From assembly GCF_000177675.1 (NCBI RefSeq), contig NZ_ADGX01000081.1:1-38674 (forward strand): a stretch of DNA of 38,674 nucleotides, read 5' to 3'. The position numbers and the translations under genes are program-made. The DNA is from Parafrankia sp. EUN1f. GTDB taxonomy: Bacteria; Actinomycetota; Actinomycetes; Frankiales; Frankiaceae. A model generated the notes under the pieces. The model searched no databases and was not told where the DNA came from. It was given only the letters and a program-made list of their open reading frames with translations. Shown in pieces: positions 14,617 through 23,260 of this stretch. How positions within the stretch are numbered: the first letter of the stretch is position 1; every line of letters starts with the position of its first letter.

Positions 14617-15681
14617 ATGAGGACGCCGGTGACTACCACGATGCGTGCGGTTGTCGCAGACGACTACGGTCCGGTGGAAGGGCTGGAAGTCAGATCACTA
14701 CCCGTTCCCCTGCCAGGACCCGGGCAGATTCAGGTGCGTGTGCGCGCCTCGACGCTCAACCCCGCCGAGGTCCGGGTGCTCGACGGCTCGATGCGCGACC
14801 TCGCCCCACTGAGCTTTCCGCATGTGGTCGGCCGCGACTTCGCCGGCGTCGTGACCGAGACCGGAGACGGTGTGCGCCGGTTCGCCGTCGGAGACGAGGT
14901 CTTCGGCTTCGGATTTCCCGAGACCATGGCCAACCTCGCCGTGATGGTCGGGTCGCCGCCCTCACTGGCGACGGGCACGCTGGCCGAATACGCGGTCTTC
15001 GAAGCCGATACCCCGGGCCTCGCGCTTCGTCCCGCCGGTCTGACGGCCGAGCATGCCTCGACGCTGCCCACCGCCGGCCTGACCGCGCTGGCGCTGGTCC
15101 GGGCGGGAGAGTTCCAGCCCGGTGACGTCGTCGCGGTGATCGGGGCCACGGGCGGCGTCGGCAGTGTGCTGCTGCCGCTTCTGTCTACGGCGAAGGTGCA
15201 CGTCATCGCCACCGCGAGTCCCGTGGACGACGGCTACGTGCGCGATCTGGGAGCGGCGGAGGTCATCGATCATCGCGCCGTCGATGTCGTCGATGAGATC
15301 CTTCGGCGCCACCCCGACGGCGTCGACGCCGTTGTCAACCTGGCGCTTCCCGGTGACGGGCTCGCCGGCGCGGCCACTGCGATCCGGCCCGGCGGCCGAC
15401 TGCTCAACATCGTCTTCCCCACTCCGGACACCGCCGCGTTCAAAGGCAGGGACCTCACCGTGGCGACCGTCATCACCAGTGCGCGGCCTGGCGATCTGGA
15501 CCTGTTGGCCGCGCGGGCGCTGGACGGATCGCTGCCCGTCGCGATCAGCAGACGGTACCCGCTCACGGACGGCGTCCGTGCCTGCGTCGAGTTCCTGAAC
15601 GAGCACACTCGCGGGAAGGTTGTCGTCGTGGCGGAGGACGAGACAGGGCGGCCGGCGGTCGCCTTCGCGCGGGCGGAGTGA
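14617..15681 (+). CDS. MDR-superfamily NADPH:quinone oxidoreductase-like protein
   Basis: A 354-aa medium-chain reductase. The GroES-like domain opens with MRAVVADDYGPVEGLEV and has GRDFAGVVTETG; the nucleotide-binding loop is AVIGATGGVGSVLLPLL, an AxxGxxG quinone-reductase type. Zinc ligands of true alcohol dehydrogenases are absent. Starts at 14617, 14629 (GTG) and 14641 are all possible; GAGGAA abuts the first and GAGGA precedes the second. Likely repressed by the divergent TetR. Its distant relative at 22355-23260 is paired with an HxlR regulator. Confidence 0.87.
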   Translation: MRTPVTTTMRAVVADDYGPVEGLEVRSLPVPLPGPGQIQVRVRASTLNPAEVRVLDGSMRDLAPLSFPHVVGRDFAGVVTETGDGVRRFAVGDEVFGFGFPETMANLAVMVGSPPSLATGTLAEYAVFEADTPGLALRPAGLTAEHASTLPTAGLTALALVRAGEFQPGDVVAVIGATGGVGSVLLPLLSTAKVHVIATASPVDDGYVRDLGAAEVIDHRAVDVVDEILRRHPDGVDAVVNLALPGDGLAGAATAIRPGGRLLNIVFPTPDTAAFKGRDLTVATVITSARPGDLDLLAARALDGSLPVAISRRYPLTDGVRACVEFLNEHTRGKVVVVAEDETGRPAVAFARAE

Positions 15682-15697
15682 TCCGGCGTGCGGGCGG

Positions 15698-16273
15698 TCA
15701 GATCCGGCCGGCCACCGTTCGCGCCAGGTTCTCCAGGGGCCCGCGGTTCTCGGCCGGATTGTTGTTGCGGGCCAGCACGATCGACACCCAGAAGTCGTTC
15801 ACGTTGACGAAGACCGCGTAGTCCTCGATGTAGGCTTCCTTGCCGATACCCGGCAACGGGGTGAGTGTGTGGCCGATGCCGCGCTCAGCGGTGAGATAGT
15901 CCTGTGCCGTCTTCCCGGAGAAGATCTCCACCTGGGTGGCCGGCCCGTCGGGCGGTGCTGTGTAGACGCACCTCTCCGGGGTGGACTCGGGGCTGCCCAG
16001 CGCGGTGCCGGCGAGTTGCTCAGCCTCCTGCCGGGACACGAGTTTGCAGGGATCCGGAACGCCCGCCGCGTTTCCCCCCGGCCTCGCCGATTTCTCGCTG
16101 CCGGTTCCCGCTGCGGTTGTCGCCGCCGTCGCCGGCTGGCTGCCGTCCGCTGGGGGAGCCGAGGCCTCGTCCGAGGAACCGCATCCTGACAGGCTGATCG
16201 TCATGACGACCGCGAGCGCGGGCAGCATCCCGCGAGCCGCGCGGCGAATCCGATCCATCGCAGAACAAGCCAT
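15698..16273 (-). CDS. DUF3558-like lipoprotein
   Basis: A secreted lipoprotein of about 191 aa. A basic n-region (DRIRRAARG), a hydrophobic stretch (MLPALAVVMTISL) and the lipobox LSGC give a type II signal peptide, followed by an Ala/Pro/Thr linker and the DUF3558 signature CKLVSRQEAEQLAG with a second Cys at RCVYTAPP. Function of the family is unknown; members are common in mycobacteria and related genera. The ATG at 16273 follows GGGGGA; 16258 is an alternative. Convergent with the oxidoreductase, 16 bp apart. Confidence 0.8.
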   Translation of the reverse strand: MACSAMDRIRRAARGMLPALAVVMTISLSGCGSSDEASAPPADGSQPATAATTAAGTGSEKSARPGGNAAGVPDPCKLVSRQEAEQLAGTALGSPESTPERCVYTAPPDGPATQVEIFSGKTAQDYLTAERGIGHTLTPLPGIGKEAYIEDYAVFVNVNDFWVSIVLARNNNPAENRGPLENLARTVAGRI

Positions 16274-16444
16274 AAGAATCCCCCACCCGCCGGCCGCTGC
16301 CGACATCCCCATGCTGGGCAAACAGGGCGAACCTATTGCCCGTCGGCGGTGGTGACGGGCAAAAGTCGTCTGCCTGACGATCCGGCGTCGGGCGGGCTCG
16401 CCGCGCTCCGGACCTGCAGGATCGATGAACCAGGGGGCCGCCGA

Positions 16445-17065
16445 TCAAGGTCTGTGGGGCACGCGGCGGAAGTCGAGTGCTTCTGTTTCTACTTCTGCAT
16501 CGGTTTCTACTTCTGCATCGGTGGCGATCGGCCGGTCCGCGGCGGGTGCGACGGTAGCGGCGGCCCACGTGGCCCACTGGGCAAGTGCCTCGTAGAGGCG
16601 AACACCCGCCTCGACCGTCACCCGCATGGACCGCATCTGGGGGCTGTCACCGTAATCGCCCCGGTCCTTGGCCTCGGCGAAGGCGCGATAGCGCGCGGCG
16701 GACTCGGCGAAGAACCGGGCCTCCTCATCGAGGTGCCGTCGTAGGTCGTCGGGTTCCATGAGCCAGAAGAACAGTGACCGCAGCAGCGGCTGCACCCGGA
16801 TGGTGTGGTCGACCTCGCCCGTGGTCAGCCAGCGCCGGATCTCTGTGAGGCCGGCATCGGTGACCCGATAGGCCTTTCGCCGCCGTGGCCCCTCGTTGTC
16901 CACCTCGATCAGGCCTTCGTCGGCCAGGCGGCGCAACTCCGCGTAGATCTTCGGGTGCTGGGCCGGCCAGACCTGGCCGAGCACCTCCTGGAAACGCCGG
17001 GCCAGGTCGTAGCCGCTTGCCGGGCCTTCGGCCAGCAGACCGAGCAGGCCGTGGCGCAGCGACAT
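16445..17065 (-). CDS. PadR-family transcriptional regulator
   Basis: A 206-aa PadR protein with the winged helix MSLRHGLLGLLAEGPASGYD, HPKIYAELRRLADEGLIEV and the PadR C-terminal helical domain. The ATG at 17065 follows GAGGAG and matches the family start; the frame continues to 17167 through the operator. The C-terminus carries a duplicated TDAEVE unit from an 18-bp direct repeat (16485-16502, 16503-16520). Divergent from the atypical SDR gene, with an 8-bp-arm palindrome between them. Confidence 0.88.
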   Translation of the reverse strand: MSLRHGLLGLLAEGPASGYDLARRFQEVLGQVWPAQHPKIYAELRRLADEGLIEVDNEGPRRRKAYRVTDAGLTEIRRWLTTGEVDHTIRVQPLLRSLFFWLMEPDDLRRHLDEEARFFAESAARYRAFAEAKDRGDYGDSPQMRSMRVTVEAGVRLYEALAQWATWAAATVAPAADRPIATDAEVETDAEVETEALDFRRVPHRP

Positions 17066-17135
17066 CCGGGTCTCCTCATCAGGTCTGCCAGCGATCCATC
17101 TTGACATGCCTGATGAGCCTCCAAGATCCTGCGTC

Positions 17136-17155
17136 ACATGTACCGTAGTACATGT
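17136..17155. promoter_or_regulatory. PadR operator
   Basis: ACATGTAC (17136-17143) and GTACATGT (17148-17155) form a perfect inverted repeat with a CGTA spacer; a further GTACAT half-site follows at 17162. PadR proteins commonly bind ATGTAC-type dyads, so this is very probably the operator for the PadR/SDR pair. Confidence 0.75.
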
Positions 17156-17187
17156 TCTAGGGTACATCTCAACCAGGAGGAGTGGTC

Positions 17188-18051
17188 ATGGCTGACAGTG
17201 GGTCACCGCGAGGGGTGCTGGTGACGGGGGCCGCCGGCGGTATCGGAACCGCAACCGTGCGCGCTCTGTCGGAGCGGGGATACTGGGTGTTCGCCGCGGT
17301 GCACACGGACAGCGGCGCCAGCCGGGACCTGGCGAAACTGCCCGGCGTAGCGGTCCTGCCGATGGACGTCGCCGACCCCGACAGCGTCGCGGCGGCTGCA
17401 AACCGAATCAGTGTTGAGACGGGCGGGGAAGGCCTGCGGGCGGTGGTGAACAACGCCGGGGTCATCGTGCAGGGTCCGTTGGAGCTCATCCCGGTTGGTG
17501 AGCTGCGCCGCCAGTTCGAGGTCAACACCTACGGCCCGGTCTACGTGACCCAGGCGTTTCTCCCGCTGTTGCGGGCCGGCCACGGCCGGGTCGTCAATGT
17601 CACCGCCCCCTCGGCGCGCGTCCCGATACCGTTCATGGCGTCGCTGTCGGCGAGCAAGGCGGCGCTGGACGCGCTGTCCAGCGCGTTGCGACTGGAACTC
17701 GCGGCGTGGCGGATGCCAGTGGTGCTGGTCGAGCCGGGAAGCACCGAGACACCCATCTTCGGCAAGGCCGCAGTCGCCGCGCAACGGGCGCTGGACACGC
17801 TCTCGCCGCACCAGCTGTCGCTCTACCGCGATCACCTCGCCGCGGTGGGCGAGGCACAGGCGAAGATGCGCCTGCGTCCGGCCGCGCCCGTGGCCGCCGC
17901 GATCGTCTCCGCGGTGTCGGCACGCAGCCCACGGCGGCGGTACGTCGTCGGCGACGCCCGTGCGGTCGGCCTGGTCGCCCGCCTGCCCGCGCGCCTGCGC
18001 GAACGGATGATCATCGGCATGCTCGGCCTGCGTGGATTGACGGCGCGGTGA
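17188..18051 (+). CDS. Short-chain dehydrogenase/reductase homologue lacking catalytic Ser and Tyr
   Basis: A 287-aa classical-SDR fold: TGAAGGIG nucleotide motif, MDVADPDS, NNAG and EPGSTETPIF are all present. In the active site the usual YxxxK reads LSASK (Leu at the Tyr position, CTG codon) and the position 13 residues upstream, normally Ser, is Ala in VTAPSARVP; only Lys remains. It therefore may not be a conventional oxidoreductase. The ATG at 17188 follows AGGAGG at 7 bases. Controlled, by context, by the divergent PadR. The normal SDR at 25024-25761 has an intact YRSSK. Confidence 0.85.
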   Translation: MADSGSPRGVLVTGAAGGIGTATVRALSERGYWVFAAVHTDSGASRDLAKLPGVAVLPMDVADPDSVAAAANRISVETGGEGLRAVVNNAGVIVQGPLELIPVGELRRQFEVNTYGPVYVTQAFLPLLRAGHGRVVNVTAPSARVPIPFMASLSASKAALDALSSALRLELAAWRMPVVLVEPGSTETPIFGKAAVAAQRALDTLSPHQLSLYRDHLAAVGEAQAKMRLRPAAPVAAAIVSAVSARSPRRRYVVGDARAVGLVARLPARLRERMIIGMLGLRGLTAR

Positions 18052-18096
18052 ACACGGGCGGGTATTCATCCGGTAGCAGGCTGGAGCCCGCGCCGT

Positions 18097-18588
18097 TCAC
18101 GTCGGCGAGTCGCCGGAAATGGGTCCCGGCACCGGGCGCTGCGTTGCCAGCCGGGCCGTTTCCTCGTCGGTGAGCAGGCGGGAGCGGGTGAGGAAGCGGT
18201 AGCCCTCGGGTGCTTCCAGGCTGAAGCCGGCGCCGCGGCCGGGCACCAGGTCGATGGTCAGGTGGGTGTGCGACCAGTACTCGAACTGCGCCGCGCCGAT
18301 GTAGACGGGCACACCCTCGCCCGGCACAGCGTCCTCCGGGGCGACGTCCTCCGGGGCGATGTCCTCCCCGGCGCCGATCACGCCGAGGAGGACGTCGCTG
18401 TCACCGACCAGGAACTCCCCGCGCGGAAAGCACATCGGCGACGAGCCGTCGCAGCACCCACCGGACTGGTGGATCATCAACGGCCCGTGCTCCTGGGCGA
18501 GGCGGCGCAGCATGGCGAGCGCGGCAGGCGTGGCGTCGACCCGTGTCACGTCTGCGCCGTCTGCGCTTTCTGTGCTCTCCTGGTGCAT
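18097..18588 (-). CDS. DUF779-family protein, aldehyde dehydrogenase partner
   Basis: A 163-aa protein with the DUF779 signature HGPLMIHQSGGCCDGSSPMC and the C-terminal WSHTHLTIDLVPGRGAGFSLE. Three Cys in the first motif suggest metal or redox chemistry, but no function is established. It lies 79 bp downstream of the aldehyde dehydrogenase, the same neighbour pair found in mycobacteria (Rv0458-Rv0459). A loop contains 15-bp repeats (18331-18375) giving EDVAPEDVAPED, outside the conserved core. Confidence 0.85.
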   Translation of the reverse strand: MHQESTESADGADVTRVDATPAALAMLRRLAQEHGPLMIHQSGGCCDGSSPMCFPRGEFLVGDSDVLLGVIGAGEDIAPEDVAPEDAVPGEGVPVYIGAAQFEYWSHTHLTIDLVPGRGAGFSLEAPEGYRFLTRSRLLTDEETARLATQRPVPGPISGDSPT

Positions 18589-18667
18589 CGCCGTCTCCTG
18601 TCGGCTGCGGGTGGGATGGCAGCCCAGGGCGCTCCGAGGCGCCCCGGCGGCGCGGCGGCCCGGCGGC

Positions 18668-20191
18668 CTAGAAGAAGCCCATCGCCTTGGGGGAGTAGCT
18701 GACCAGCAGGTTCTTCGTCTGCTGGTAGTGGTCGAGCATCATGCTGTGGTTCTCCCGGCCGATCCCGGACTGCTTGTACCCGCCGAACGCCGCGTGCGCA
18801 GGGTAGAGGTGGTAGCAGTTCGTCCAGACCCGGCCAGCCTGGATGTCCCGCCCGGCCCGGTAGGCGAGGTTGCCGTTGCGGGTCCACACGCCCGCGCCGA
18901 GGCCGTAGAGGGAGTCGTTGGCCTGGGCGATCGCGTCGTCGTATCCGTCGAAGGAGGTCACCGACACCACCGGCCCGAAGATCTCCTCCTGGAAGATCCG
19001 CATCCGGTTGGTGCCCTGGAAGATCGTCGGCTGGACGTAGTAGCCGCCCGAAAGGTCGCCGCCCAGCTCGGCGCGCTCGCCACCCAGGACGAGGCGGGCG
19101 CCCTCCTTCTTCCCGATGTCGATGTAGGAGAGGATCTTCTCGAGCTGGTCGGAGCTGGCCTGCGCGCCGATCATCGTCTCGGTGTCGAGCGGGTTGCCCT
19201 GTCGGACCGCCTTCGTGCGGACGGCCGCCGCGTCCAGGAAATCGTCGAAGATCGACCGGTCGATGAGCGCGCGGGACGGGCAGGTGCAGACCTCGCCCTG
19301 GTTGAGGGCGAACATGGTGAATCCCTCCAGGCACTTGTCCTGGAAGTCGTCATGCTCGGCGAGGACGTCCTTGAAGAAGATGTTCGGGCTCTTCCCGCCG
19401 AGCTCCAGCGTCACCGGGATCAGGTTCTGGCTCGCGTACTGCATGATCAGGCGTCCGGTCGTCGTCTCACCGGTGAAGGCGATCTTCGCGATCCGGGGTG
19501 AGGACGCCAGCGGCTTGCCGGCCTCGACACCGAAGCCCTGCACCACGTTGAGAACACCCGGCGGCAGCAGGTCCCCGATCAGCTCCCACAGCAGGTTGAT
19601 GGACGCCGGGGTCTGCTCGGCGGGTTTGAGCACGACGGCGTTGCCGGCCGCGAGCGCCGGCGCGAGCTTCCACGTCGCCATCAGCAGCGGGAAGTTCCAC
19701 GGGATGATCTGCCCGACGACACCGAGCGGCTCGCGGAAGTGGTAGGCGACGGTGTCCTCGTCGAGCTGCGACAGGGTGCCTTCCTGCGCTCGGATGGCAC
19801 CGGCGAAATACCGGAAGTGGTCGACGGCCAGCGGAATGTCCGCCGCCAGCGTCTCGCGGACCGGCTTGCCGTTGTCCCAGGTCTCACCGACCGCCAGCAG
19901 TTCGAGATTCGCCTCCATCCGGTCGGCGATCTTGTTGAGGATGTCGGCCCGAGCAGCCACCGACGTCTTCCCCCACGCGGGTGCGGCCGCATGGGCGGCG
20001 TCGAGGGCCTTCTCGACATCCTCGGCGCTGGAGCGGGCGATCTCGGTGAAGGCCTGGCCGGTGACCGGGCTCGGATTCTCGAAATACCGACCCTTCACCG
20101 GCGGGACGTACTCGCCGCCGATGATGTTGTCGTAGCGCGACGCGTAGCGGACTGGCGAGCCCGGTTCGCCAGGGCGGGCGTAGATGGTCAT
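18668..20191 (-). CDS. NAD-dependent aldehyde dehydrogenase (acetaldehyde / ExaC-like group)
   Basis: A full-length 507-aa [25 protein letters not shown] starts the cofactor site, FTGETTTGR is the NAD loop, the general base Glu is in LELGGKSPN, and the catalytic Cys is Cys302 in [10 protein letters not shown]. The short [17 protein letters not shown] signatures place it with the acetaldehyde/chloroacetaldehyde group (ExaC, Rv0458). The ATG at 20191 follows GAGGGAG on the minus strand. It is transcribed toward DUF779 and is divergent from a GAF-domain regulator. Confidence 0.93.
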   Translation of the reverse strand: MTIYARPGEPGSPVRYASRYDNIIGGEYVPPVKGRYFENPSPVTGQAFTEIARSSAEDVEKALDAAHAAAPAWGKTSVAARADILNKIADRMEANLELLAVGETWDNGKPVRETLAADIPLAVDHFRYFAGAIRAQEGTLSQLDEDTVAYHFREPLGVVGQIIPWNFPLLMATWKLAPALAAGNAVVLKPAEQTPASINLLWELIGDLLPPGVLNVVQGFGVEAGKPLASSPRIAKIAFTGETTTGRLIMQYASQNLIPVTLELGGKSPNIFFKDVLAEHDDFQDKCLEGFTMFALNQGEVCTCPSRALIDRSIFDDFLDAAAVRTKAVRQGNPLDTETMIGAQASSDQLEKILSYIDIGKKEGARLVLGGERAELGGDLSGGYYVQPTIFQGTNRMRIFQEEIFGPVVSVTSFDGYDDAIAQANDSLYGLGAGVWTRNGNLAYRAGRDIQAGRVWTNCYHLYPAHAAFGGYKQSGIGRENHSMMLDHYQQTKNLLVSYSPKAMGFF

Positions 20192-20262
20192 CTCGAGCGC
20201 TCCCTCTGCGATGTGAGGCCGGTCACCGTGACGCCGGCTGCGTGCACGCTAGATCGGTGAAC

Positions 20263-20281
20263 GTTGCAACACCGTTGCAAC
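20263..20281. promoter_or_regulatory. Twin GTTGCAAC palindromes, likely operator or enhancer of the regulator/ALDH pair
   Basis: GTTGCAAC, itself a perfect palindrome, occurs at 20263-20270 and 20274-20281, 11 bp apart (one helical turn). It sits in the divergent gap between ALDH and the GAF regulator and is most likely its binding site. Confidence 0.65.
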
Positions 20282-20350
20282 ACAACGGGGGTGCCAGCGG
20301 CCCCTTGCCCACTGATCCGGTTCACGCCACCCTGTCGGGGGGAGGTCTCC

Positions 20351-21631
20351 ATGACCAACGGGTGCGACAGGCGCCGGGTCGCGCAGGAGCAGCTGCTCAC
20401 CGGGGTCCGCACCGCCGCCGCCGACGACGGTCGTGCACCTGGCGGTGGCGAGCAGGCGCTCGGCCAGGTGCGCCCCGAGGTACTGGAATCCTGGACACGC
20501 TCCCGCACCTTCGGGGTGGACCCGGAAGCCACCGTCCCGCCCGTCGATCTCGTCGACGACGCGCTGGACGACTACCGGGCGTCGCACCCGCTGGGGCAGG
20601 CGATGCCGGTGGTGCGCGACCTGCTGGTCGAGCATGCCGCGTCCGACGAGATGATCGTCGCGGTGAGTGACGCCGCCGGCATGCTGCTCTGGGTGGAAGG
20701 CGACCCGGCCGCATGCCGCCGGGCCGAGCGGATGCGGTTCGTCGCCGGGGCCCGTTGGGACGAGCGGCACGCCGGCACGAACGCCCCCGGCCTGGCGTTG
20801 GCGCTCGGGGTCGGCATGCGGGTGGTGGCCGCCGAGCACTGGGCCCGTCCCGTGCAGCCGTGGAGCTGCTCGGCGATGCCGGTCCGCGACCCGGTCGGCG
20901 GTGCGCTGCTGGGCGCACTCGACGTGACCGGCGACGAGCGGGCCGCCTCCCCCGGGGCGCTGGCGCTCGTCCGGGCCACCGCCGCCGCGGTGGAACGTGA
21001 GCTGCTGCTGCGGCAGCACCGAGACGGGGGCGTGCGTCGTCCAGTCGAGCAGCCGCTGCGTTTGTCCGTTCTCGACCCGGGTGGGCCGACGCTGTCCCAG
21101 CACGGGCGCACCAGGCGGGTCAGCCTGCGCCATGCGGAGCTGATGCTCCTGCTCGCCGAGCATCCGCAGGGATGCAGCGCCGGCCGGCTCGCCGTCCTGC
21201 TCGACGAGCGGGACCTCGACGAGGTGACGGTCCGCGCCGAGCTCTCGCGGCTACGGCGGGTCCTCGGGCCCGAGGTGCTGCGTTCGCGTCCGTACCGGCT
21301 CGCCCCAGGGGCGCTCACCACCGACGTGGACGACGTGCGGCGGGCGCTGGCCGCCGGCGACCCCGCGGCGGCCATCACCCTGTGGCGCGCACCGTTGCTC
21401 GCGCGCTCCGGCTCCCCGGGGGTCGCCACCGTCCGCCTGCGGATGGCGCAGGAGGTGCGGGCGGCCCTGGAGCGCAACGGCGATCCGCTGTTGCTGCTGC
21501 GCTGGGTCGAGGGCCCGGTCGCCGCGGATGACCTCGCCCTCTGGCGCCGATGCCGGGACCTGCTGCCCGCTGGCCCGGAGCGGGACCGCGCGATCGCCCG
21601 GGTGCGTGTCCTCGACCACGAGGGCCGCTGA
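20351..21631 (+). CDS. AcoR-like GAF-domain transcriptional regulator without an AAA+ domain
   Basis: A 426-aa regulator. The N-terminal part (LESWTRSRTFGVDPE, then a GAF-like domain with VSDAAGMLLWVEGD and RWDERHAGTNAPGLAL) resembles the sensory half of AcoR activators. Instead of a sigma-54 ATPase, the C-terminus has a winged-helix region (LRHAELMLLLAEHPQG, VRAELSRLRRVLGPEVL, RSRPYRL). Such actinobacterial proteins flank ALDH genes and probably sense aldehydes or alcohols. The ATG at 20351 follows GGGGGGAGG. Confidence 0.85.
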   Translation: MTNGCDRRRVAQEQLLTGVRTAAADDGRAPGGGEQALGQVRPEVLESWTRSRTFGVDPEATVPPVDLVDDALDDYRASHPLGQAMPVVRDLLVEHAASDEMIVAVSDAAGMLLWVEGDPAACRRAERMRFVAGARWDERHAGTNAPGLALALGVGMRVVAAEHWARPVQPWSCSAMPVRDPVGGALLGALDVTGDERAASPGALALVRATAAAVERELLLRQHRDGGVRRPVEQPLRLSVLDPGGPTLSQHGRTRRVSLRHAELMLLLAEHPQGCSAGRLAVLLDERDLDEVTVRAELSRLRRVLGPEVLRSRPYRLAPGALTTDVDDVRRALAAGDPAAAITLWRAPLLARSGSPGVATVRLRMAQEVRAALERNGDPLLLLRWVEGPVAADDLALWRRCRDLLPAGPERDRAIARVRVLDHEGR

Positions 21632-21671
21632 GCGACGAACACCGGACGCTTCCGCTGTCGCCGCTGCTTCA

Positions 21672-21777
21672 GAGCAAGAAGTGAGGATTGTGGCTGCTGT
21701 AGCAACCGAAATGCTCACTTCTTGCGGATTGTCAAGTGACTCTATGTTCCTTTCGTTCCTATTGGCGTGAATTGTTG
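21672..21777 (+). repeat. Dispersed hairpin element, copy B
   Basis: Same orientation as copy A. The stem arms GCAAGAAGTGAG (21674-21685) and CTCACTTCTTGC (21714-21725) are perfect for 12 bp, then continue with one mismatch. The inner segment GGCTGCTGTAGCAACC forms a further small hairpin. The conserved tail (GGATTGTCAAGTGACTC, CTATTGGCGTGAATTG) follows. It lies between convergent genes, 40 bp after the regulator stop and just before the HxlR stop. Confidence 0.85.
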
Positions 21778-21804
21778 GCTGGCCGAGATCGCGGTGGTCG
21801 GCTG

Positions 21805-22245
21805 TCAAGGGTGGGCTCGGTTCTGGTCGTAGGTGGCTCGCGCGGCGTCCACCTCGGGCATGTGGGCCTCGGCCCAGTCCTTGAGATGGCGCAGGGTTTC
21901 CAGGAGCGACAGTCCCAGCGGGGTGAGCTCGTAGTCGACGCGGACGGGCACCGACGGGGTCACGGTGCGGGTCAGCATGCCGTCGCGCTCGAGCCCTCGC
22001 AGGGTCTGGGTCAGCATCTTCTGGCTCACCCCGGCGATCCGGACGGACAGCTCGCTGTAGCGCATCCGGCCCTGCAGGCCCAGCGCCACGATCACGAGGC
22101 TCGCCCACTTGTCGCCGATCGTGTCGAGCAGTCGGCGGCTGGGGCAGGACGCGTCGAACACGTCAAACCCCGCCGTCGGCGGTGCTGTCGGCACGGTCGG
22201 CACCGTCGGCACCGTTGTCGGCCTGGCTGCGGTGACGACGTCCAT
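21805..22245 (-). CDS. HxlR-family transcriptional regulator
   Basis: A 146-aa winged-helix protein with the HxlR Cys in DASCPSRRLLDTIGDKWASLVI, recognition helix VSQKMLTQTLRGLERDGM and wing VRVDYELTPLG. The N-terminus has a TVPTVPTVPT run from 9-bp repeats (22187-22213). It is divergent from the MDR oxidoreductase, the arrangement of QorR/YodB-type redox sensors in which the Cys reacts with quinones or diamide; that mechanism is inferred here. Confidence 0.88.
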   Translation of the reverse strand: MDVVTAARPTTVPTVPTVPTAPPTAGFDVFDASCPSRRLLDTIGDKWASLVIVALGLQGRMRYSELSVRIAGVSQKMLTQTLRGLERDGMLTRTVTPSVPVRVDYELTPLGLSLLETLRHLKDWAEAHMPEVDAARATYDQNRAHP

Positions 22246-22268
22246 GGCTTACCTCCGGGTGCCCACGC

Positions 22269-22280
22269 CACTTCAAAGTG
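22269..22280. promoter_or_regulatory. Putative HxlR operator
   Basis: CACTT (22269-22273) and AAGTG (22276-22280) form a short inverted repeat between the HxlR and MDR genes. A weaker candidate than the other operators here. Confidence 0.35.
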
Positions 22281-22354
22281 CCTTCTTCCCAGAAGAGAGT
22301 AGGTCTCCGATGGTTGTGCCGACAGCACGTGGCAGCAGCCGGAAGGAAGACCTC

Positions 22355-23260
22355 GTGGCACTCGCACTCCTGTCCAGGCACGACACCGCGTCCCCCGTCC
22401 TCGAGCAGGTGACGCTTCCCCCGCTGGGGCCAGGCGACCTTCGGATCCGCGTCGTCGCGGCATCCGTCGACCCCGTCGACACCCTGTTCGACGGCGGCCC
22501 GACCCGGATGATCTTCGGACTTGACGGTACGGTCGGGCTCGGCTGGTCGTTTTCCGGTGTGATCACCGAGACGGGAGCCGAGGTCACCGGATTCGCCGTC
22601 GGTGACAAGGTCGCCGCGATCCACCGTGACGTCACGGCTCCCGTTCGCGCGCACGCCGAGGAGACCGTCGTGCCGGCGGCGAGCGCGGCGTTGCTGCCGG
22701 CCGGGCTCGACCTCGCCGATGCCGCGACCCTGCCGCTCAACGCCCTGACCGCGGCGCAGATGGTCGACCGGCTCGGCCCCGCGGACGGGCGGAACCTCCT
22801 GGTCACCGGCGCCGCCGGCGCCGTCGGTGGGTACGCCGTCGCGCTGGCCGCGCAGGCGGGCTTCGCCGTCACCGGGCTCGCCCGTGAGACCGACCACGAC
22901 TTCGTGCGGCGGGCCGGGGCGCGCGCGCTGGTCACGGAGCTGCCGGAGCTGCCGGAACGGTCGTTTGACGCCGTCGTCGACGGCGCGGTCCTGCACGCGG
23001 GAGCCCTGGGCGCGCTCCGCGACGGCGGGACGTTCGTCGGTGTGGTCTCGGCGTCTCCCGCGACGTCCGAGCGGGGCATCGAGGTCGTCATCGTCAACGT
23101 CGAGCCGGACGGCGCCCAGCTCGCCGGTCTGCTCGCCCTCGCCGCCGCCGGAGTCCTGGAACCGCGGGTGGCCGGCCAGGTCCCGCTGGCCGACGCGGCC
23201 ACGGCGTACTCCAAGGTCGCCGGCGGCGGCCAGCGTGGCCGCTGGCTACTGGTCCCCTGA
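22355..23260 (+). CDS. MDR-superfamily zinc-free NADP oxidoreductase
   Basis: A 301-aa quinone-reductase-like protein: GroES-like N-domain (GDLRIRVVAASVDPVD, GWSFSGVITETG) and Rossmann motif LLVTGAAGAVGGYAVALA. No structural zinc cysteines. The GTG at 22355 is chosen because GGAAGG precedes it and the family start aligns there; the ATG at 22310 is in frame with a poorer site. Probably controlled by the divergent HxlR. Its stop overlaps the convergent sigma factor gene (23246-23260). Confidence 0.85.
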   Translation: MALALLSRHDTASPVLEQVTLPPLGPGDLRIRVVAASVDPVDTLFDGGPTRMIFGLDGTVGLGWSFSGVITETGAEVTGFAVGDKVAAIHRDVTAPVRAHAEETVVPAASAALLPAGLDLADAATLPLNALTAAQMVDRLGPADGRNLLVTGAAGAVGGYAVALAAQAGFAVTGLARETDHDFVRRAGARALVTELPELPERSFDAVVDGAVLHAGALGALRDGGTFVGVVSASPATSERGIEVVIVNVEPDGAQLAGLLALAAAGVLEPRVAGQVPLADAATAYSKVAGGGQRGRWLLVP

